Positions 16,381-25,142 of a stretch of DNA of 46,455 nt are shown here, piece after piece. Made by a program: the position numbers and the translations under genes. Under the pieces are notes generated by a model. The model had not been told where the DNA came from and did no database searches. It was given only the letters and a program-made list of their open reading frames with translations. Positions within the stretch are counted from its first letter, which is position 1, and each line of letters starts with the position of its first letter. This DNA is from an uncultured Oscillospiraceae bacterium. Lineage in GTDB: Bacteria > Bacillota > Clostridia > Oscillospirales > Oscillospiraceae. Location: the NCBI GenBank assembly GCA_944387035.1, contig CALXDJ010000014.1, positions 1 through 46,455 of the forward strand, written 5' to 3'.

Positions 16381-17061
16381 TCACAAAATCACCGGTACCG
16401 GTCCGGCCATGATCAGCGTGTCCGGTTCCACTGCGCACATTCGCGCACAAATCCCCACACCGGCTTGCGCAGCCTCCCGCAGTGCCGCGCCAAAGGCCGG
16501 ATGGGTCTTGTCATTGGGCGACATGGCGCAAATGTTTTCCATTTGTATCACAAAAAACAGCGTGGCGTCAAGCCCTTCCTCGACTGCCCGCATCAGTTCC
16601 CGGATGTGCTTGACCCCCCGCTCCGTGGGAGCGTCGGGAAACAGCGCCGCTCCGTTTTCTTCCAGAGTCACGCCTTTGACCTCCACCAAATGCCGCCCCC
16701 GGGGTGTTTCCAAACAAAAGTCCAGCCGGGAGTCCCCATAGACATACTCCCGCCGCACCGCCGTCACATCCGGCAAAAACTGCCCGGCCCGGGCCCATTC
16801 CTCAAATACCCGGTTGGGCGCCTGGGCATCCATATTGATCAGCCGCTCTCCTTTGCGCACAGCGATGAGGTCCCAGTCCGTCTTGCGTCCGGGTGTGGTC
16901 CCCCGCTCCAGATACACCGTGGCTCCCGGCACCAACAGTTCCCGGCATCGGCCTGTGTTCTTTACATGGACCCGCTGACGGCCTTCCGCCGTATCTACAT
17001 AGGCAATAAAGCGGTTGGGGCGTTCAACAAACTGCCCTTCCTCTACCTGTCCGTACCGCAT
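16381..17061 (-). CDS. sfsA: SfsA-family DNA/RNA nuclease
   Basis: A 226-residue protein. The N-terminal OB-like domain carries H-V-K-N-T-G-R-C, and the C-terminal PD-(D/E)xK nuclease core shows D-S-R-L-D-F followed by L-V-E-V-K-G-V-T-L. SfsA was named for sugar-fermentation stimulation in E. coli; the nuclease fold is clear, but the physiological role is not settled. The ATG at 17061 follows AAGGAGG, preferred over an in-frame start 21 bp upstream. It is the first gene of sfsA-mntP. A TATAAT box (17113-17118, minus strand) lies upstream with a poor -35. Confidence 0.93.
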   Translation of the reverse strand: MRYGQVEEGQFVERPNRFIAYVDTAEGRQRVHVKNTGRCRELLVPGATVYLERGTTPGRKTDWDLIAVRKGERLINMDAQAPNRVFEEWARAGQFLPDVTAVRREYVYGDSRLDFCLETPRGRHLVEVKGVTLEENGAALFPDAPTERGVKHIRELMRAVEEGLDATLFFVIQMENICAMSPNDKTHPAFGAALREAAQAGVGICARMCAVEPDTLIMAGPVPVIL

Positions 17062-17220
17062 GTACCCTCCTTTTCCGGGCACGCTGTCTGCCCCGTGTAT
17101 GTATATTTTTTGATTATAGCACAGCGAGCATTGACATTCATGGCAATATAATCGTTTTAAATTTTTGTTTTTTCGTTTAATTGCACAAAAATAGTTGGAA
17201 TAAATTTGAATCCCATTACA

Positions 17221-17249
17221 TTGTTTTTCCCTGGGGATCTTGCTACAAT
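17221..17249 (+). promoter_or_regulatory. Promoter of the decarboxylase operon
   Basis: -35 TTGTTT (17221-17226) and -10 TACAAT (17244-17249) have a 17 bp spacer, ahead of the gamma-subunit gene. Confidence 0.7.
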
Positions 17250-17280
17250 GTAGTCAACATCATACTTTGGGAGGGAGAAT

Positions 17281-17547
17281 ATGGATTATTCCAGCCTTTT
17301 TGTGTGTCTTATGGGTATGGGAACGGTGTTTTTTGGTCTCATTTGCCTGATCGTTCTGACCACGCTGATGAGCGCCATCTGCGGACGCGGACATTCCCCT
17401 GCCGCTCCGGTTCCCGCTGTCCCAGCCGCTCCCCCGGCTCCGGCCGAGGACCGTCAGGCCCTGGCGGCGGCCATCGCTGCCGCTGTGGCGGAGGATCTGG
17501 GGACCGATATCACCGGCATCCGAATCCTGTCACTGAAAAAACTGTAA
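17281..17547 (+). CDS. oadG: Na+-pumping decarboxylase gamma subunit (OadG family)
   Basis: An 88-residue protein with one N-terminal membrane helix (about residues 6-31), a Pro/Ala linker (about 39-54) and a short soluble tail ending in the L-S-L-K-K-L pattern common in OadG. In oxaloacetate decarboxylase the gamma subunit holds the membrane beta subunit and the cytoplasmic alpha subunit together. The ATG at 17281 follows GGGAGGGAG. It is the first gene of a four-gene operon with spacings of 28, 16 and 12 bp, and the complete set of subunits makes the assignment secure despite the low-complexity sequence. Confidence 0.9.
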   Translation: MDYSSLFVCLMGMGTVFFGLICLIVLTTLMSAICGRGHSPAAPVPAVPAAPPAPAEDRQALAAAIAAAVAEDLGTDITGIRILSLKKL

Positions 17548-17575
17548 TCCGATTTTGGGAAAAGGAGTTTGGCTC

Positions 17576-17929
17576 ATGAAAAAGTATCGTGTAACCGTCA
17601 ATGGCACCGTCTATGAAGTAGAGCTGGAGGAATTGACCAATGCTCCGGCCGCCCCCGCTGCCGCACCCACTCCTGCCCCAGCACCCGCTCCGGCTCCTGC
17701 TCCGGCTCCTGCCGGCGGTGAGCAGGTCACCTCTCCCATGCCCGGCACCATTCTTTCCGTCAATGTGGCCGCCGGCGATTCCGTCAAGCGCGGACAGGTT
17801 CTGATGATCCTGGAGGCCATGAAGATGGAAAATGAAATCATGTGCCCCCGGGACGGGAAGCTGCTCTCTCTCAATACAACCAAGGGCGCCTCCGTGGAAA
17901 CCGGCACATTGCTGTGCGTCATCGGATGA
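17576..17929 (+). CDS. Biotin carboxyl carrier protein of the decarboxylase
   Basis: A 117-residue biotinyl protein. A short N-terminal segment is joined by a Pro/Ala linker (about residues 22-46) to a biotinyl/lipoyl domain. The biotin-accepting lysine is Lys83 in E-A-M-K-M-E-N. It carries the carboxyl group from the alpha-subunit active site to the membrane beta subunit. Here the carrier is a separate gene instead of being fused to the C-terminus of the alpha subunit. The ATG at 17576 follows AGGAG, and the longer frame starting 21 bp upstream is disfavoured. The linker is a likely EF-P-sensitive stretch. Confidence 0.95.
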   Translation: MKKYRVTVNGTVYEVELEELTNAPAAPAAAPTPAPAPAPAPAPAPAGGEQVTSPMPGTILSVNVAAGDSVKRGQVLMILEAMKMENEIMCPRDGKLLSLNTTKGASVETGTLLCVIG

Positions 17930-17945
17930 AGAACAGGAGGCGCGT

Positions 17946-19205
17946 ATGGAAGCGATCCTGAATTTTATTACCAGTACGGGATTCTATCAGTTTACACAAG
18001 AGGGCAACTGGAAATGCCTCATCATGATCGGCGTGGCCTGCGTGCTGCTGTATCTGGGCATCGTCAAGAAGTTTGAGCCTCTGCTGCTGGTCCCCATCGC
18101 CTTCGGCATGCTGGTCACCAACCTGCCCGGTGCGGAGATGTACCATGAGATTCTCTTCGCCGGAGGCCACATCCACTGGGACCTCATCGGCGGCGCTCCC
18201 ATCACGGCGGAATTTCTCTCGGAGATGTCCGCCGCCGGCGTCACCGACGCAGTACTCTCTACCGTCACGGTGGGGCAGACCATCTCCGTGGGCCTCATCG
18301 ATATTCTCTACTTAGGTGTCAAGCTGGGGATCTACCCGTGCCTGATCTTCATGGGCGTGGGCGCCATGACGGACTTCGGTCCCCTCATCGCCAACCCCAA
18401 GAGCCTGCTGCTGGGCGCTGCCGCGCAGCTGGGCATCTTTATGACCTATGTGGGCTGCCGCTTCCTGGGCTTCACCGGGGCGGAGGCCTCCTCCATCGGC
18501 ATCATCGGCGGCGCCGACGGCCCTACCGCCATCTTCGTCACCGTCATGCTGGCCCCGGCCCTGCTGGGTCCCATCGCGGTGTCTGCTTACTCCTACATGG
18601 CACTCGTACCCGTGATTCAGCCGCCTATCATGAAGCTGCTGACCACGGAGGAAGAGCGCAAGATCGTCATGAAGCCCCTGCGTGGGGTCTCCAAAAAGGA
18701 GAAGATCCTCTTCCCCATCGTGGTCACCATCTTCGTGGCGCTGCTGGTGCCCTCCGCCGCGCCTCTGATTGCCTGTTTGATGCTGGGCAATCTCTTCCGG
18801 GAGTGCGGCGTCACCGAGCGGCTGAGCAAGACCGTGCAGAATGAGCTCATCAACATCGTCACCATCTTCCTCGGGGTCTCCGTGGGCGCCACTGCCACCG
18901 GCAACACCTTCCTCAGCCCCCGGACCCTGGCCATCCTGGCCATGGGGATCGTGGCCTTCGGCTTCGGCACCGCCGGCGGCGTGCTCCTGGCCAAGTTCAT
19001 GAACCTGTTCCTCAAGGAGAAGATCAATCCCCTCATCGGCTCCGCCGGTGTCTCCGCCGTGCCCATGGCCGCCCGGGTCTCCCAGAAGGTGGGCCAGGAG
19101 GCCAATCCCGGCAACTTCCTGCTGATGCACGCCATGGGTCCCAACGTGGCCGGTGTCATCGGCTCCGCCATCGCGGCGGGCGTCCTGATTTCCCTCTTCG
19201 GTTAA
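17946..19205 (+). CDS. oadB: Na+-translocating decarboxylase beta subunit
   Basis: A 419-residue polytopic membrane protein. It decarboxylates carboxybiotin and exports Na+, conserving the free energy of decarboxylation as a sodium gradient. The family signature G-G-A-D-G-P-T holds Asp191, the counterpart of the essential intramembrane aspartate. Other conserved stretches are [11 protein letters not shown] and the C-terminal [14 protein letters not shown]. The same subunit family serves oxaloacetate, methylmalonyl-CoA and glutaconyl-CoA decarboxylases, so the alpha subunit decides the substrate. The ATG at 17946 follows AGGAGG. It lies 16 bp after the biotin carrier. Confidence 0.95.
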   Translation: MEAILNFITSTGFYQFTQEGNWKCLIMIGVACVLLYLGIVKKFEPLLLVPIAFGMLVTNLPGAEMYHEILFAGGHIHWDLIGGAPITAEFLSEMSAAGVTDAVLSTVTVGQTISVGLIDILYLGVKLGIYPCLIFMGVGAMTDFGPLIANPKSLLLGAAAQLGIFMTYVGCRFLGFTGAEASSIGIIGGADGPTAIFVTVMLAPALLGPIAVSAYSYMALVPVIQPPIMKLLTTEEERKIVMKPLRGVSKKEKILFPIVVTIFVALLVPSAAPLIACLMLGNLFRECGVTERLSKTVQNELINIVTIFLGVSVGATATGNTFLSPRTLAILAMGIVAFGFGTAGGVLLAKFMNLFLKEKINPLIGSAGVSAVPMAARVSQKVGQEANPGNFLLMHAMGPNVAGVIGSAIAAGVLISLFG

Positions 19206-19217
19206 GGGAGGCATAGT

Positions 19218-20681
19218 ATGGAATTTCTATCCAACAAACCCCTGTATATCACAGACACCATCCTCCGGGACGCCCACCAGTCTCAGGCGGCCACCCGCAT
19301 GACTCTGGAGGATATGCTCCCGGCCTGCGAGGTCCTGGACTCCATCGGCTACTGGTCCCTGGAGTGCTGGGGCGGCGCCACCTTCGATGCGTGCATGCGC
19401 TTTTTGAACGAGGACCCCTGGGAGCGCCTGCGGGCGCTGCGCAAGGCTCTGCCCCACACCAAGCTTCAGATGCTCTTCCGCGGTCAGAATATCCTGGGCT
19501 ACAAGCATTATGCCGACGATGTGGTGGACGCCTTCTGCCGCAAGTCCATTGAAAACGGCATCGACATCATCCGCATCTTCGACGCTCTCAATGACGTGCG
19601 CAATCTGGAGCAGGCCATCCGCTCCACCAAGAAATACGGCGGCATGGTGGAAGCTGCCATGAGCTACACCATCTCCCCCATTCACGACGAGGCGTACTTC
19701 GTCAAGCTGGCCAAGGAGCTGGAGCAAATGGGCGCGGACGTCATCTGTATCAAGGACATGGCCAATCTCCTGCTGCCGCTGGATGCCTACTCCCTGGTCA
19801 AGCGGCTCAAGGAGACGGTCTCCGTCCCCATCCACCTCCACACCCACAACACCACCGGCACCGGCGACATGGTGCTGCTGATGGCGGCTTATGCCGGTGT
19901 GGACATCGTGGATACCGCCCTCTCCCCCATGGCCAACGGCACCTCTCAGCCCGCTACGGAGTCTCTGGTGGCCACGCTCCAGGGCTCCGTCCGGGACACC
20001 GGACTGGACCTGAACAAGATGAGCGAAGCTGCCGCCCACTTCCGCACTGTGGCCAAGCGCCTGGAACAGCAGGGTTCCCTGGACCCCAAGGTCCTTCATG
20101 TGGACACCAACACCCTGCTCTACCAGGTCCCCGGCGGCATGCTCTCCAACCTCATCTCCCAGCTCAAGCAGGCCGGCAAGGAAGACCGCTACTATGACGT
20201 CCTGGCCGAGATTCCCCGGGTTCGGGCAGACTTCGGCTATCCGCCCCTGGTCACCCCCTCCAGCCAGATCGTGGGCACCCAGGCGGTGATGAACATCATC
20301 ACCGGCGAGCGCTACAAGACCTTCACCAAGGAGTCTAAGGCCATGCTGCGCGGTGAGTACGGCAAGCTCCCCGGAGAGGTCAACGAGGCCGTTCGAGCCA
20401 AGGCCGGCATCTCCCCGGAGGAGGTCATCACCTGCCGCCCGGCCGATCTGCTGGAGCCGGAGCTGCCCAAGTACCGGGAGGAGTTCCGGACCATCGCCCA
20501 GAGCGATGAGGATGTGCTCTCCCTGGCCCTGTTCCCCCAGGTGGCCCCCAAGTTCCTGGCTTGGCGGGACGGCCCCCACGAGGCCCCCGCGCCGGAGCCG
20601 CCCAAGGCCGAAGCCCAGGCTGCGCCAAAACCCGCCGATCCCAACGCCGTGCGGGAGCTGTACGTGGAGTTCAAGGGCTGA
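19218..20681 (+). CDS. oadA: Oxaloacetate decarboxylase alpha subunit (carboxyltransferase)
   Basis: A 487-residue cytoplasmic carboxyltransferase. It opens with T-D-T-I-L-R-D-A-H-Q-S, the signature shared by oxaloacetate decarboxylase alpha and pyruvate carboxylase B. Lys179 (I-K-D-M) and the metal ligands His208 and His210 (H-L-H-T-H) are present. It ends in a Pro/Ala-rich tail without a biotin domain, which fits the separate carrier gene. It transfers the carboxyl group of oxaloacetate to biotin, leaving pyruvate. A pyruvate-carboxylase role is unlikely because the beta and gamma pump subunits are encoded in the same operon and no biotin carboxylase gene is. The ATG at 19218 follows GGGAGG. 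Confidence 0.93.
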   Translation: MEFLSNKPLYITDTILRDAHQSQAATRMTLEDMLPACEVLDSIGYWSLECWGGATFDACMRFLNEDPWERLRALRKALPHTKLQMLFRGQNILGYKHYADDVVDAFCRKSIENGIDIIRIFDALNDVRNLEQAIRSTKKYGGMVEAAMSYTISPIHDEAYFVKLAKELEQMGADVICIKDMANLLLPLDAYSLVKRLKETVSVPIHLHTHNTTGTGDMVLLMAAYAGVDIVDTALSPMANGTSQPATESLVATLQGSVRDTGLDLNKMSEAAAHFRTVAKRLEQQGSLDPKVLHVDTNTLLYQVPGGMLSNLISQLKQAGKEDRYYDVLAEIPRVRADFGYPPLVTPSSQIVGTQAVMNIITGERYKTFTKESKAMLRGEYGKLPGEVNEAVRAKAGISPEEVITCRPADLLEPELPKYREEFRTIAQSDEDVLSLALFPQVAPKFLAWRDGPHEAPAPEPPKAEAQAAPKPADPNAVRELYVEFKG

Positions 20682-20697
20682 TTCTCCGAATATGCAG

Positions 20698-20749
20698 CGG
20701 TGCGCCGCGTACCAAAAGGTACGCGGCGCACCGTTATTTCTTCTCTTTT
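20698..20749 (+). terminator. Terminator of the decarboxylase operon
   Basis: A perfect 16 bp stem (CGGTGCGCCGCGTACC, loop AAAA) is followed by a T-rich tail (TTATTTCTTCTCTTTT). Confidence 0.88.
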
Positions 20750-20758
20750 CAGCAAGGC

Positions 20759-22126
20759 TCAATAGCCGTTGACGATGACATCCAATACTTTGCCCGCCAC
20801 GGTGCCAGCCACGGAACTTCCGCCGCCGCCGTTTTCCACCAACACCACGAAGGCATAGGGTGCATCCTCGTTGCGCAGGAATCCGGTAAACCAGGCGTGG
20901 GGCGTTTTTCCCTCCCCTACCTCGGCGGTGCCGGACTTGGCGCAGATGTCCATATTGGGAAACCGTCCGGTACCGTAGGTCTTCTGAACGTTCTGGGCCA
21001 TCATCTCCGCCAGGATCTCCGCGGTATCAGAAGCAATGAGCTGACTGGTCTTGCCGTTGAGCCGGGGCAGGGACGGCAGTCCCAGGGGGCTGACGGTCTT
21101 TTCAATGAGATAGGGCTTTGCCGCCTTTCCGCCGTTGGCGATGGCGCCCATATAGCACATCATGGCACAGGGATTCACCTGATCCTGGCCCTGGCCCACA
21201 CCGGCCCAGCCCAGCTGACCGTCGGTGATGCCTTCCCAGGCGAAGGAGCCCTTGGCAGTGGGCAGGCCGTCCACGGAGTAACTGTCCGTCAGACCGGCCT
21301 CGTCCGTATACTGCTTCATGGTGGACGCCCCCAGTTCCTGGGCCAGCTGAGCAAAGACCACGTTGCAGCTGTTGGCGAAGGCATCGCCGATATTCTGCTG
21401 ACCATGGGTACCGGAGCAGACAATGGTCTCGTCCCCGATCTGCACACTGCCCTCACAAGTCCAGGTCCGGCTGTCCAGGTCCGGAATCTTCTCCAGGGCT
21501 GCGGTCAGGGTCACCGTCTTGAAAATGGAGCCCGGGGTAAACGTGGAGGAAAGGAACCGGTTGAGATAGGCGCCCTCATACCGGGGATTGGTCTCAATGT
21601 CCTCCGGCACGTTCAGCGGATCATAACTGGGGGCAGAAACCATGCACAAGATCTCGCCGGTTTTGTAGTTGTACACCGCCACGGTGCCTGCGTGGCCATT
21701 CAGGGCCTCATAGGCTTCATAGTTGTACCGGGCATCAATGGTGAGGTACAGTTCCCCGCCCTGCGCAGCGCCGAAGGCGCCATTGAGGAGATTATAGCCG
21801 GTGAGCTTGTCGGCAAAGGCGTTGAGCGCACCGGTGCCGATGTTCCCCTGCAAATCCCCCACCGCGTGGAGGGTTGCCTTGCGGACGGTGGCGTTATCGT
21901 AGTAGGTTCTCTCGCCATTCTCCACGCCGGAGAGCACGTCACCGTCCCGGTCCAGCACGGTGCCCACCGCCAGCTGTCCGCTGGTATTATAGAGGTGGCG
22001 GTTAAAGGGGGAGGAAACCCAGCTCCCGCCCCGGACCAAATACCGTGCCAAAAAAACACCCAATCCCAAGGCCAGCACCAGGGCCAGCACACAGCAGAGG
22101 ATGGCTCGTTGTTCAATCTTCTTCAT
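20759..22126 (-). CDS. Class B penicillin-binding protein (PbpA/FtsI type)
   Basis: A 455-residue transpeptidase. One N-terminal membrane helix (about residues 8-29) is followed by a short dimerisation region and the penicillin-binding domain. The active site is complete: Ser200-x-x-Lys203 (S-I-F-K), S-C-N at 253-255 and K-S-G-T at 397-400. At this length it resembles mycobacterial PbpA rather than long FtsI. It cross-links peptidoglycan, presumably together with the SEDS glycosyltransferase encoded upstream, whose gene it overlaps by 14 bp. The ATG at 22126 follows GGAGG with 6 bp spacing. Confidence 0.93.
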   Translation of the reverse strand: MKKIEQRAILCCVLALVLALGLGVFLARYLVRGGSWVSSPFNRHLYNTSGQLAVGTVLDRDGDVLSGVENGERTYYDNATVRKATLHAVGDLQGNIGTGALNAFADKLTGYNLLNGAFGAAQGGELYLTIDARYNYEAYEALNGHAGTVAVYNYKTGEILCMVSAPSYDPLNVPEDIETNPRYEGAYLNRFLSSTFTPGSIFKTVTLTAALEKIPDLDSRTWTCEGSVQIGDETIVCSGTHGQQNIGDAFANSCNVVFAQLAQELGASTMKQYTDEAGLTDSYSVDGLPTAKGSFAWEGITDGQLGWAGVGQGQDQVNPCAMMCYMGAIANGGKAAKPYLIEKTVSPLGLPSLPRLNGKTSQLIASDTAEILAEMMAQNVQKTYGTGRFPNMDICAKSGTAEVGEGKTPHAWFTGFLRNEDAPYAFVVLVENGGGGSSVAGTVAGKVLDVIVNGY

Positions 22127-23930
22127 CTGCTGCCTCCTGATCTGCAAACGGATCGTCTATCGGTTCCGCCCGCCGCCGTGCCTGCTCTGTCAATCGCCGC
22201 TGAGACACCCTTCGGATGGCAAAGCTGGCATTTTCCCGCGTGTCGGTCGCTTTCAAATACGCCAGCAGTCCCCAGGCGGACATCATGGCCGAGCCGCCGT
22301 TGGAAACAAAGGGAAATGTCACGCCGGTCAGGGGCAGCAGGTCCACAGAACCAAATACATTCAAAGAGGTCTGGAACACCAGCAGCGATCCTGCCGCACA
22401 GGCGGCAATGGTATAGAAGCTGGACCGCCCCACCCGGACCGCCCGGGCGGCAAAAAAAGCCAGGGCGATGATGCATACCACCGCCAGCACCGCAATGAGC
22501 AGTCCCCATTCCTCGCAGAGCATGCCGAACACCAGGTCCGTGTCTGCCGCGGCAATTTTGTGCAGCCACCCATTCCCAGCACCCATGCCCAGCAATCCGC
22601 CGGAGGCGGCGGCAGACATGGTGCGGGTCTGCTGATAACCGGTGGTGGAAGCAGCCTCCCAGGCGTGGCCCCAGGTAGCAAACCGGTCCAGGATGTAAGG
22701 CTTGAACTTGACAATAATGCCCGCGCCGAACACCGCCGCGCCGCAGATCAGGGACAGGGTCGTCCAGTCTCCGGAGCGCAGATAGGCGATGACCAAGAAG
22801 GTGATGAAGAAAATCGCCGCCGTACCGAAGTCGCTCATCAACCCCAGCAGGCCGATGCACACGCCGGTGAGCACGATGAACAGCGTCAGGTTCCGTTTGC
22901 GGAACAGCCGCTCCAGCGTGGCGGATCCGGCAAAGATGTAACAGATTTTGGCAATCTCCGAGGGCTGGAAAGAAAAACCGCCGATGGAAATCCAGTTCAC
23001 CGCGCCGTATTTGGCCTGCCCCAGCACCAGGGTGATGCCCAGAAGGCCAATGGCCCCCGCGGCCATGAGCCAGCGGATCTTCTGCACCCGCTCCAGGTCC
23101 CGCAGAAACAGTCCCAGCACAATAAAGAGCACCAAACCCAATAAAATTGCCAAAAACTGCTTGAAAAGGCTCCCCGGTGCGCTGGAAGCTGTAACCGACA
23201 GGGAGAGTGTGGAGAGGAAAAAGGCGATGGTCTCCAGCTCAAACCCCACACAGTGGGTACACCGCAGCGCCGCGAAGTATACCCACATCACCGCAGTCAG
23301 CCCAAAAAACGCCATGGGCACCGCAGCTGTGGCCTCCGCGCCCATGGCCACCAACAATTGCAGGCACGCCAGCACCTGAAATACCGTCAGCCACAAAAAA
23401 GACGGCCAGATGGCAGCCGGACGCTCCGCCCGGCGCTTTTCCTCCAGTTCTTCCCGTTCCGCCACGGTCTGCGGCAAAAACACCAGGGGCACACCGCCCA
23501 GAGTGATGGTGTCCCCCAGCTTCACCGGGGCCGAGCCCTCCACCGGACGGCCGTTGACCAGAGTACCGCCCTTGGAGTCCAGATCGTACACCGTCCAGTC
23601 CTCATCCTCCCCGCGGCACAGTGCCGCGTGCTGGCGGGAGATGCTGGGATAGTTCAAATACACATCGGCGTTCTTGCTCCGGCCGATGATGTTCTCCCAG
23701 TGGGTCAGAAGAATGGGGGTGCCGTTGGGCAGACTCAGCTGCCCCCAGGTCTCCGGGGTGTGGGGAATCCGCAGCAAAGACCGCACCGCCCGGAAGACGA
23801 TCAAAATCGCCAGGACCGGGAATACAAAGCGGATAAATGCCATATACCACTGCCCCGCCATGGGCCACCGCTCCAGCAGCAGACACACTGTATCCACCAG
23901 CGCCTGTGCCGGCGCTGTCAATATCTCCAT
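22113..23930 (-). CDS. FHA domain fused to SEDS protein (FtsW/RodA/SpoVE)
   Basis: A 605-residue fusion. A first membrane helix (about residues 28-48) leads into a forkhead-associated domain (about 62-150) with G-R-S at 83-85, S98-x-x-H101 and N126-G, the phosphothreonine-binding signature. A polytopic SEDS domain follows (about 175-575) with W-I-S-I-G-G-F-S-F-Q-P-S-E and T-F-P-F-V-S-N-G-G-S segments. SEDS proteins polymerise lipid II into glycan strands together with a class B PBP. The FHA domain should let a Ser/Thr kinase tune that activity. The ATG at 23930 follows GGGAGG. The tail (about 575-605) is charged. The downstream gene is its probable PBP partner. Confidence 0.93.
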   Translation of the reverse strand: MEILTAPAQALVDTVCLLLERWPMAGQWYMAFIRFVFPVLAILIVFRAVRSLLRIPHTPETWGQLSLPNGTPILLTHWENIIGRSKNADVYLNYPSISRQHAALCRGEDEDWTVYDLDSKGGTLVNGRPVEGSAPVKLGDTITLGGVPLVFLPQTVAEREELEEKRRAERPAAIWPSFLWLTVFQVLACLQLLVAMGAEATAAVPMAFFGLTAVMWVYFAALRCTHCVGFELETIAFFLSTLSLSVTASSAPGSLFKQFLAILLGLVLFIVLGLFLRDLERVQKIRWLMAAGAIGLLGITLVLGQAKYGAVNWISIGGFSFQPSEIAKICYIFAGSATLERLFRKRNLTLFIVLTGVCIGLLGLMSDFGTAAIFFITFLVIAYLRSGDWTTLSLICGAAVFGAGIIVKFKPYILDRFATWGHAWEAASTTGYQQTRTMSAAASGGLLGMGAGNGWLHKIAAADTDLVFGMLCEEWGLLIAVLAVVCIIALAFFAARAVRVGRSSFYTIAACAAGSLLVFQTSLNVFGSVDLLPLTGVTFPFVSNGGSAMMSAWGLLAYLKATDTRENASFAIRRVSQRRLTEQARRRAEPIDDPFADQEAADEED

Positions 23931-23976
23931 ATCGTTGCCTCCCTTTGGGCACGTGTGATGCCGGAAATAATGGTTT

Positions 23977-24005
23977 AGTATAGCATCTTTTTTCCCGGCT
24001 GTACA
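23977..24005 (-). promoter_or_regulatory. Promoter of the FHA-SEDS/PBP operon
   Basis: On the minus strand, -35 TGTACA (24000-24005, 4 of 6 consensus) and -10 TATACT (23977-23982) have a 17 bp spacer. Confidence 0.6.
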
Positions 24006-24089
24006 GTCCGCCCCGCCATTTCCAGTCCTTCCCGGACCAGGATACGCCTTCCGGTTTTCAAAAAACCGTCGTCAGACTGTTTTTTGCTC

Positions 24090-24118
24090 TTGACCTTCTG
24101 TAAAAAATACATTAAAAT
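24090..24118 (+). promoter_or_regulatory. Promoter of the radical SAM gene
   Basis: -35 TTGACC (24090-24095) and -10 TAAAAT (24113-24118) have a 17 bp spacer, about 90 bp ahead of the coding region. Confidence 0.7.
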
Positions 24119-24205
24119 AAGAATCTGTGCATGAGCATGTAAGACGGCGTCCGCGCCGTTTTCACACATCTGCCCCATCCACTATACGAAAGGCCGATCG
24201 ACGAC

Positions 24206-25093
24206 ATGAAACATCCCTATAAGACGCGGGAAGGCGGCGCTACGGTGACGATCTTCGTCCCCTACGACTGCAAGAATCACTGCCCTTTTTGCATCAATAA
24301 AGGTGAATACGCGGATCTGACGGGTTTTTCCGCCGAGAAGATCTGCCGCAGCATCCGGCGGATGGACGCCATCACTCCCCGCTGCGACTTCGTCTTCACC
24401 GGCGGCGAGCCTCTGGCGGATCTGGACGCACTTCAGATGATGCTCGACGAGATTCCCAACACCCACAAAGTCTATATCAACACTACGCTTCCGGTCTCGG
24501 AGCACCAGTCCGAGGAGGATATCCTCGCCTTTGCCGAGCGGAACAAGGACAAAATCACCTGCATCAACATCTCCCGTCACATGCAGAAGTATGTGGTGGA
24601 GTCTAATGACGGACTGCTGGCCCGTCTGCCGGTGCCCTTCCGGGTCAACTGCGTGCTCTACAAGAACTATCCTGCCGAGCAGCTGGTGCCCTATCTGGAG
24701 CGCTTCCACAAGATTCCCGGCGCCTCCATTCAGTTCCGGTTCGACTACACCGCCACCACTCCGGACAATCTCTATGAGGAGGAGGGCGACAAGATCCTCC
24801 AGGACCTCAAGAAGATTGCCCGCTATACCGGGCTGGACGGCTGCCGGATGCGCTGCGGCTTCCACTTCGACTACCAGGGCATGGAACTGACCTATCACAA
24901 GACCCTGCCCTACTCCACCATTGTCGAGCAGGACCCCAGCGACGGCGTGACCTACGACATTCTCTACGATATCCTCATCAAGCAAAACGGCGACATCCAT
25001 TCCGATTGGGACGGCACCCTTCTGGATGTGGACGCCTATGAAAAAGTGGTCTACGAGCCCTACGATCTCAAGTGGCTGGCCCGGATCGCCTAA
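24206..25093 (+). CDS. Radical SAM protein of unknown function
   Basis: A 295-residue enzyme with the radical SAM cluster motif Cys22-x3-Cys26-x2-Cys29 and a G-G-E-P-L motif about 45 residues later. There is no full SPASM domain, but a C-R-M-R-C pair lies near residue 215. The C-terminal third holds a Trp/Asp-rich segment (S-D-W-D-G-T-L-L-D-V-D). I cannot assign a substrate. The SD for the ATG at 24206 is weak (AAAGG, about 13 bp away). A terminator separates it from the PanE-like gene, so co-transcription would need read-through. It diverges from the FHA-SEDS operon. Confidence 0.85.
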   Translation: MKHPYKTREGGATVTIFVPYDCKNHCPFCINKGEYADLTGFSAEKICRSIRRMDAITPRCDFVFTGGEPLADLDALQMMLDEIPNTHKVYINTTLPVSEHQSEEDILAFAERNKDKITCINISRHMQKYVVESNDGLLARLPVPFRVNCVLYKNYPAEQLVPYLERFHKIPGASIQFRFDYTATTPDNLYEEEGDKILQDLKKIARYTGLDGCRMRCGFHFDYQGMELTYHKTLPYSTIVEQDPSDGVTYDILYDILIKQNGDIHSDWDGTLLDVDAYEKVVYEPYDLKWLARIA

Positions 25094-25101
25094 TACCCAT
25101 C

Positions 25102-25130
25102 AAGCGGCGGAGCACTCCGCCGCTTTTTTT
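25102..25130 (+). terminator. Terminator after the radical SAM gene
   Basis: The stem AAGCGGCGGAG/CTCCGCCGCTT, with a very short loop (CA), runs directly into T7. It lies only 18 bp before the next start codon and could act as an attenuator for that gene. Confidence 0.85.
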
Positions 25131-25142
25131 CGGAGGGAGACT

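Noticed and set aside
17131-17152. A plus-strand promoter TTGACA...TATAAT before the decarboxylase operon
   Set aside because: The two boxes are only 10 bp apart; the pair at 17221-17249 has proper spacing.
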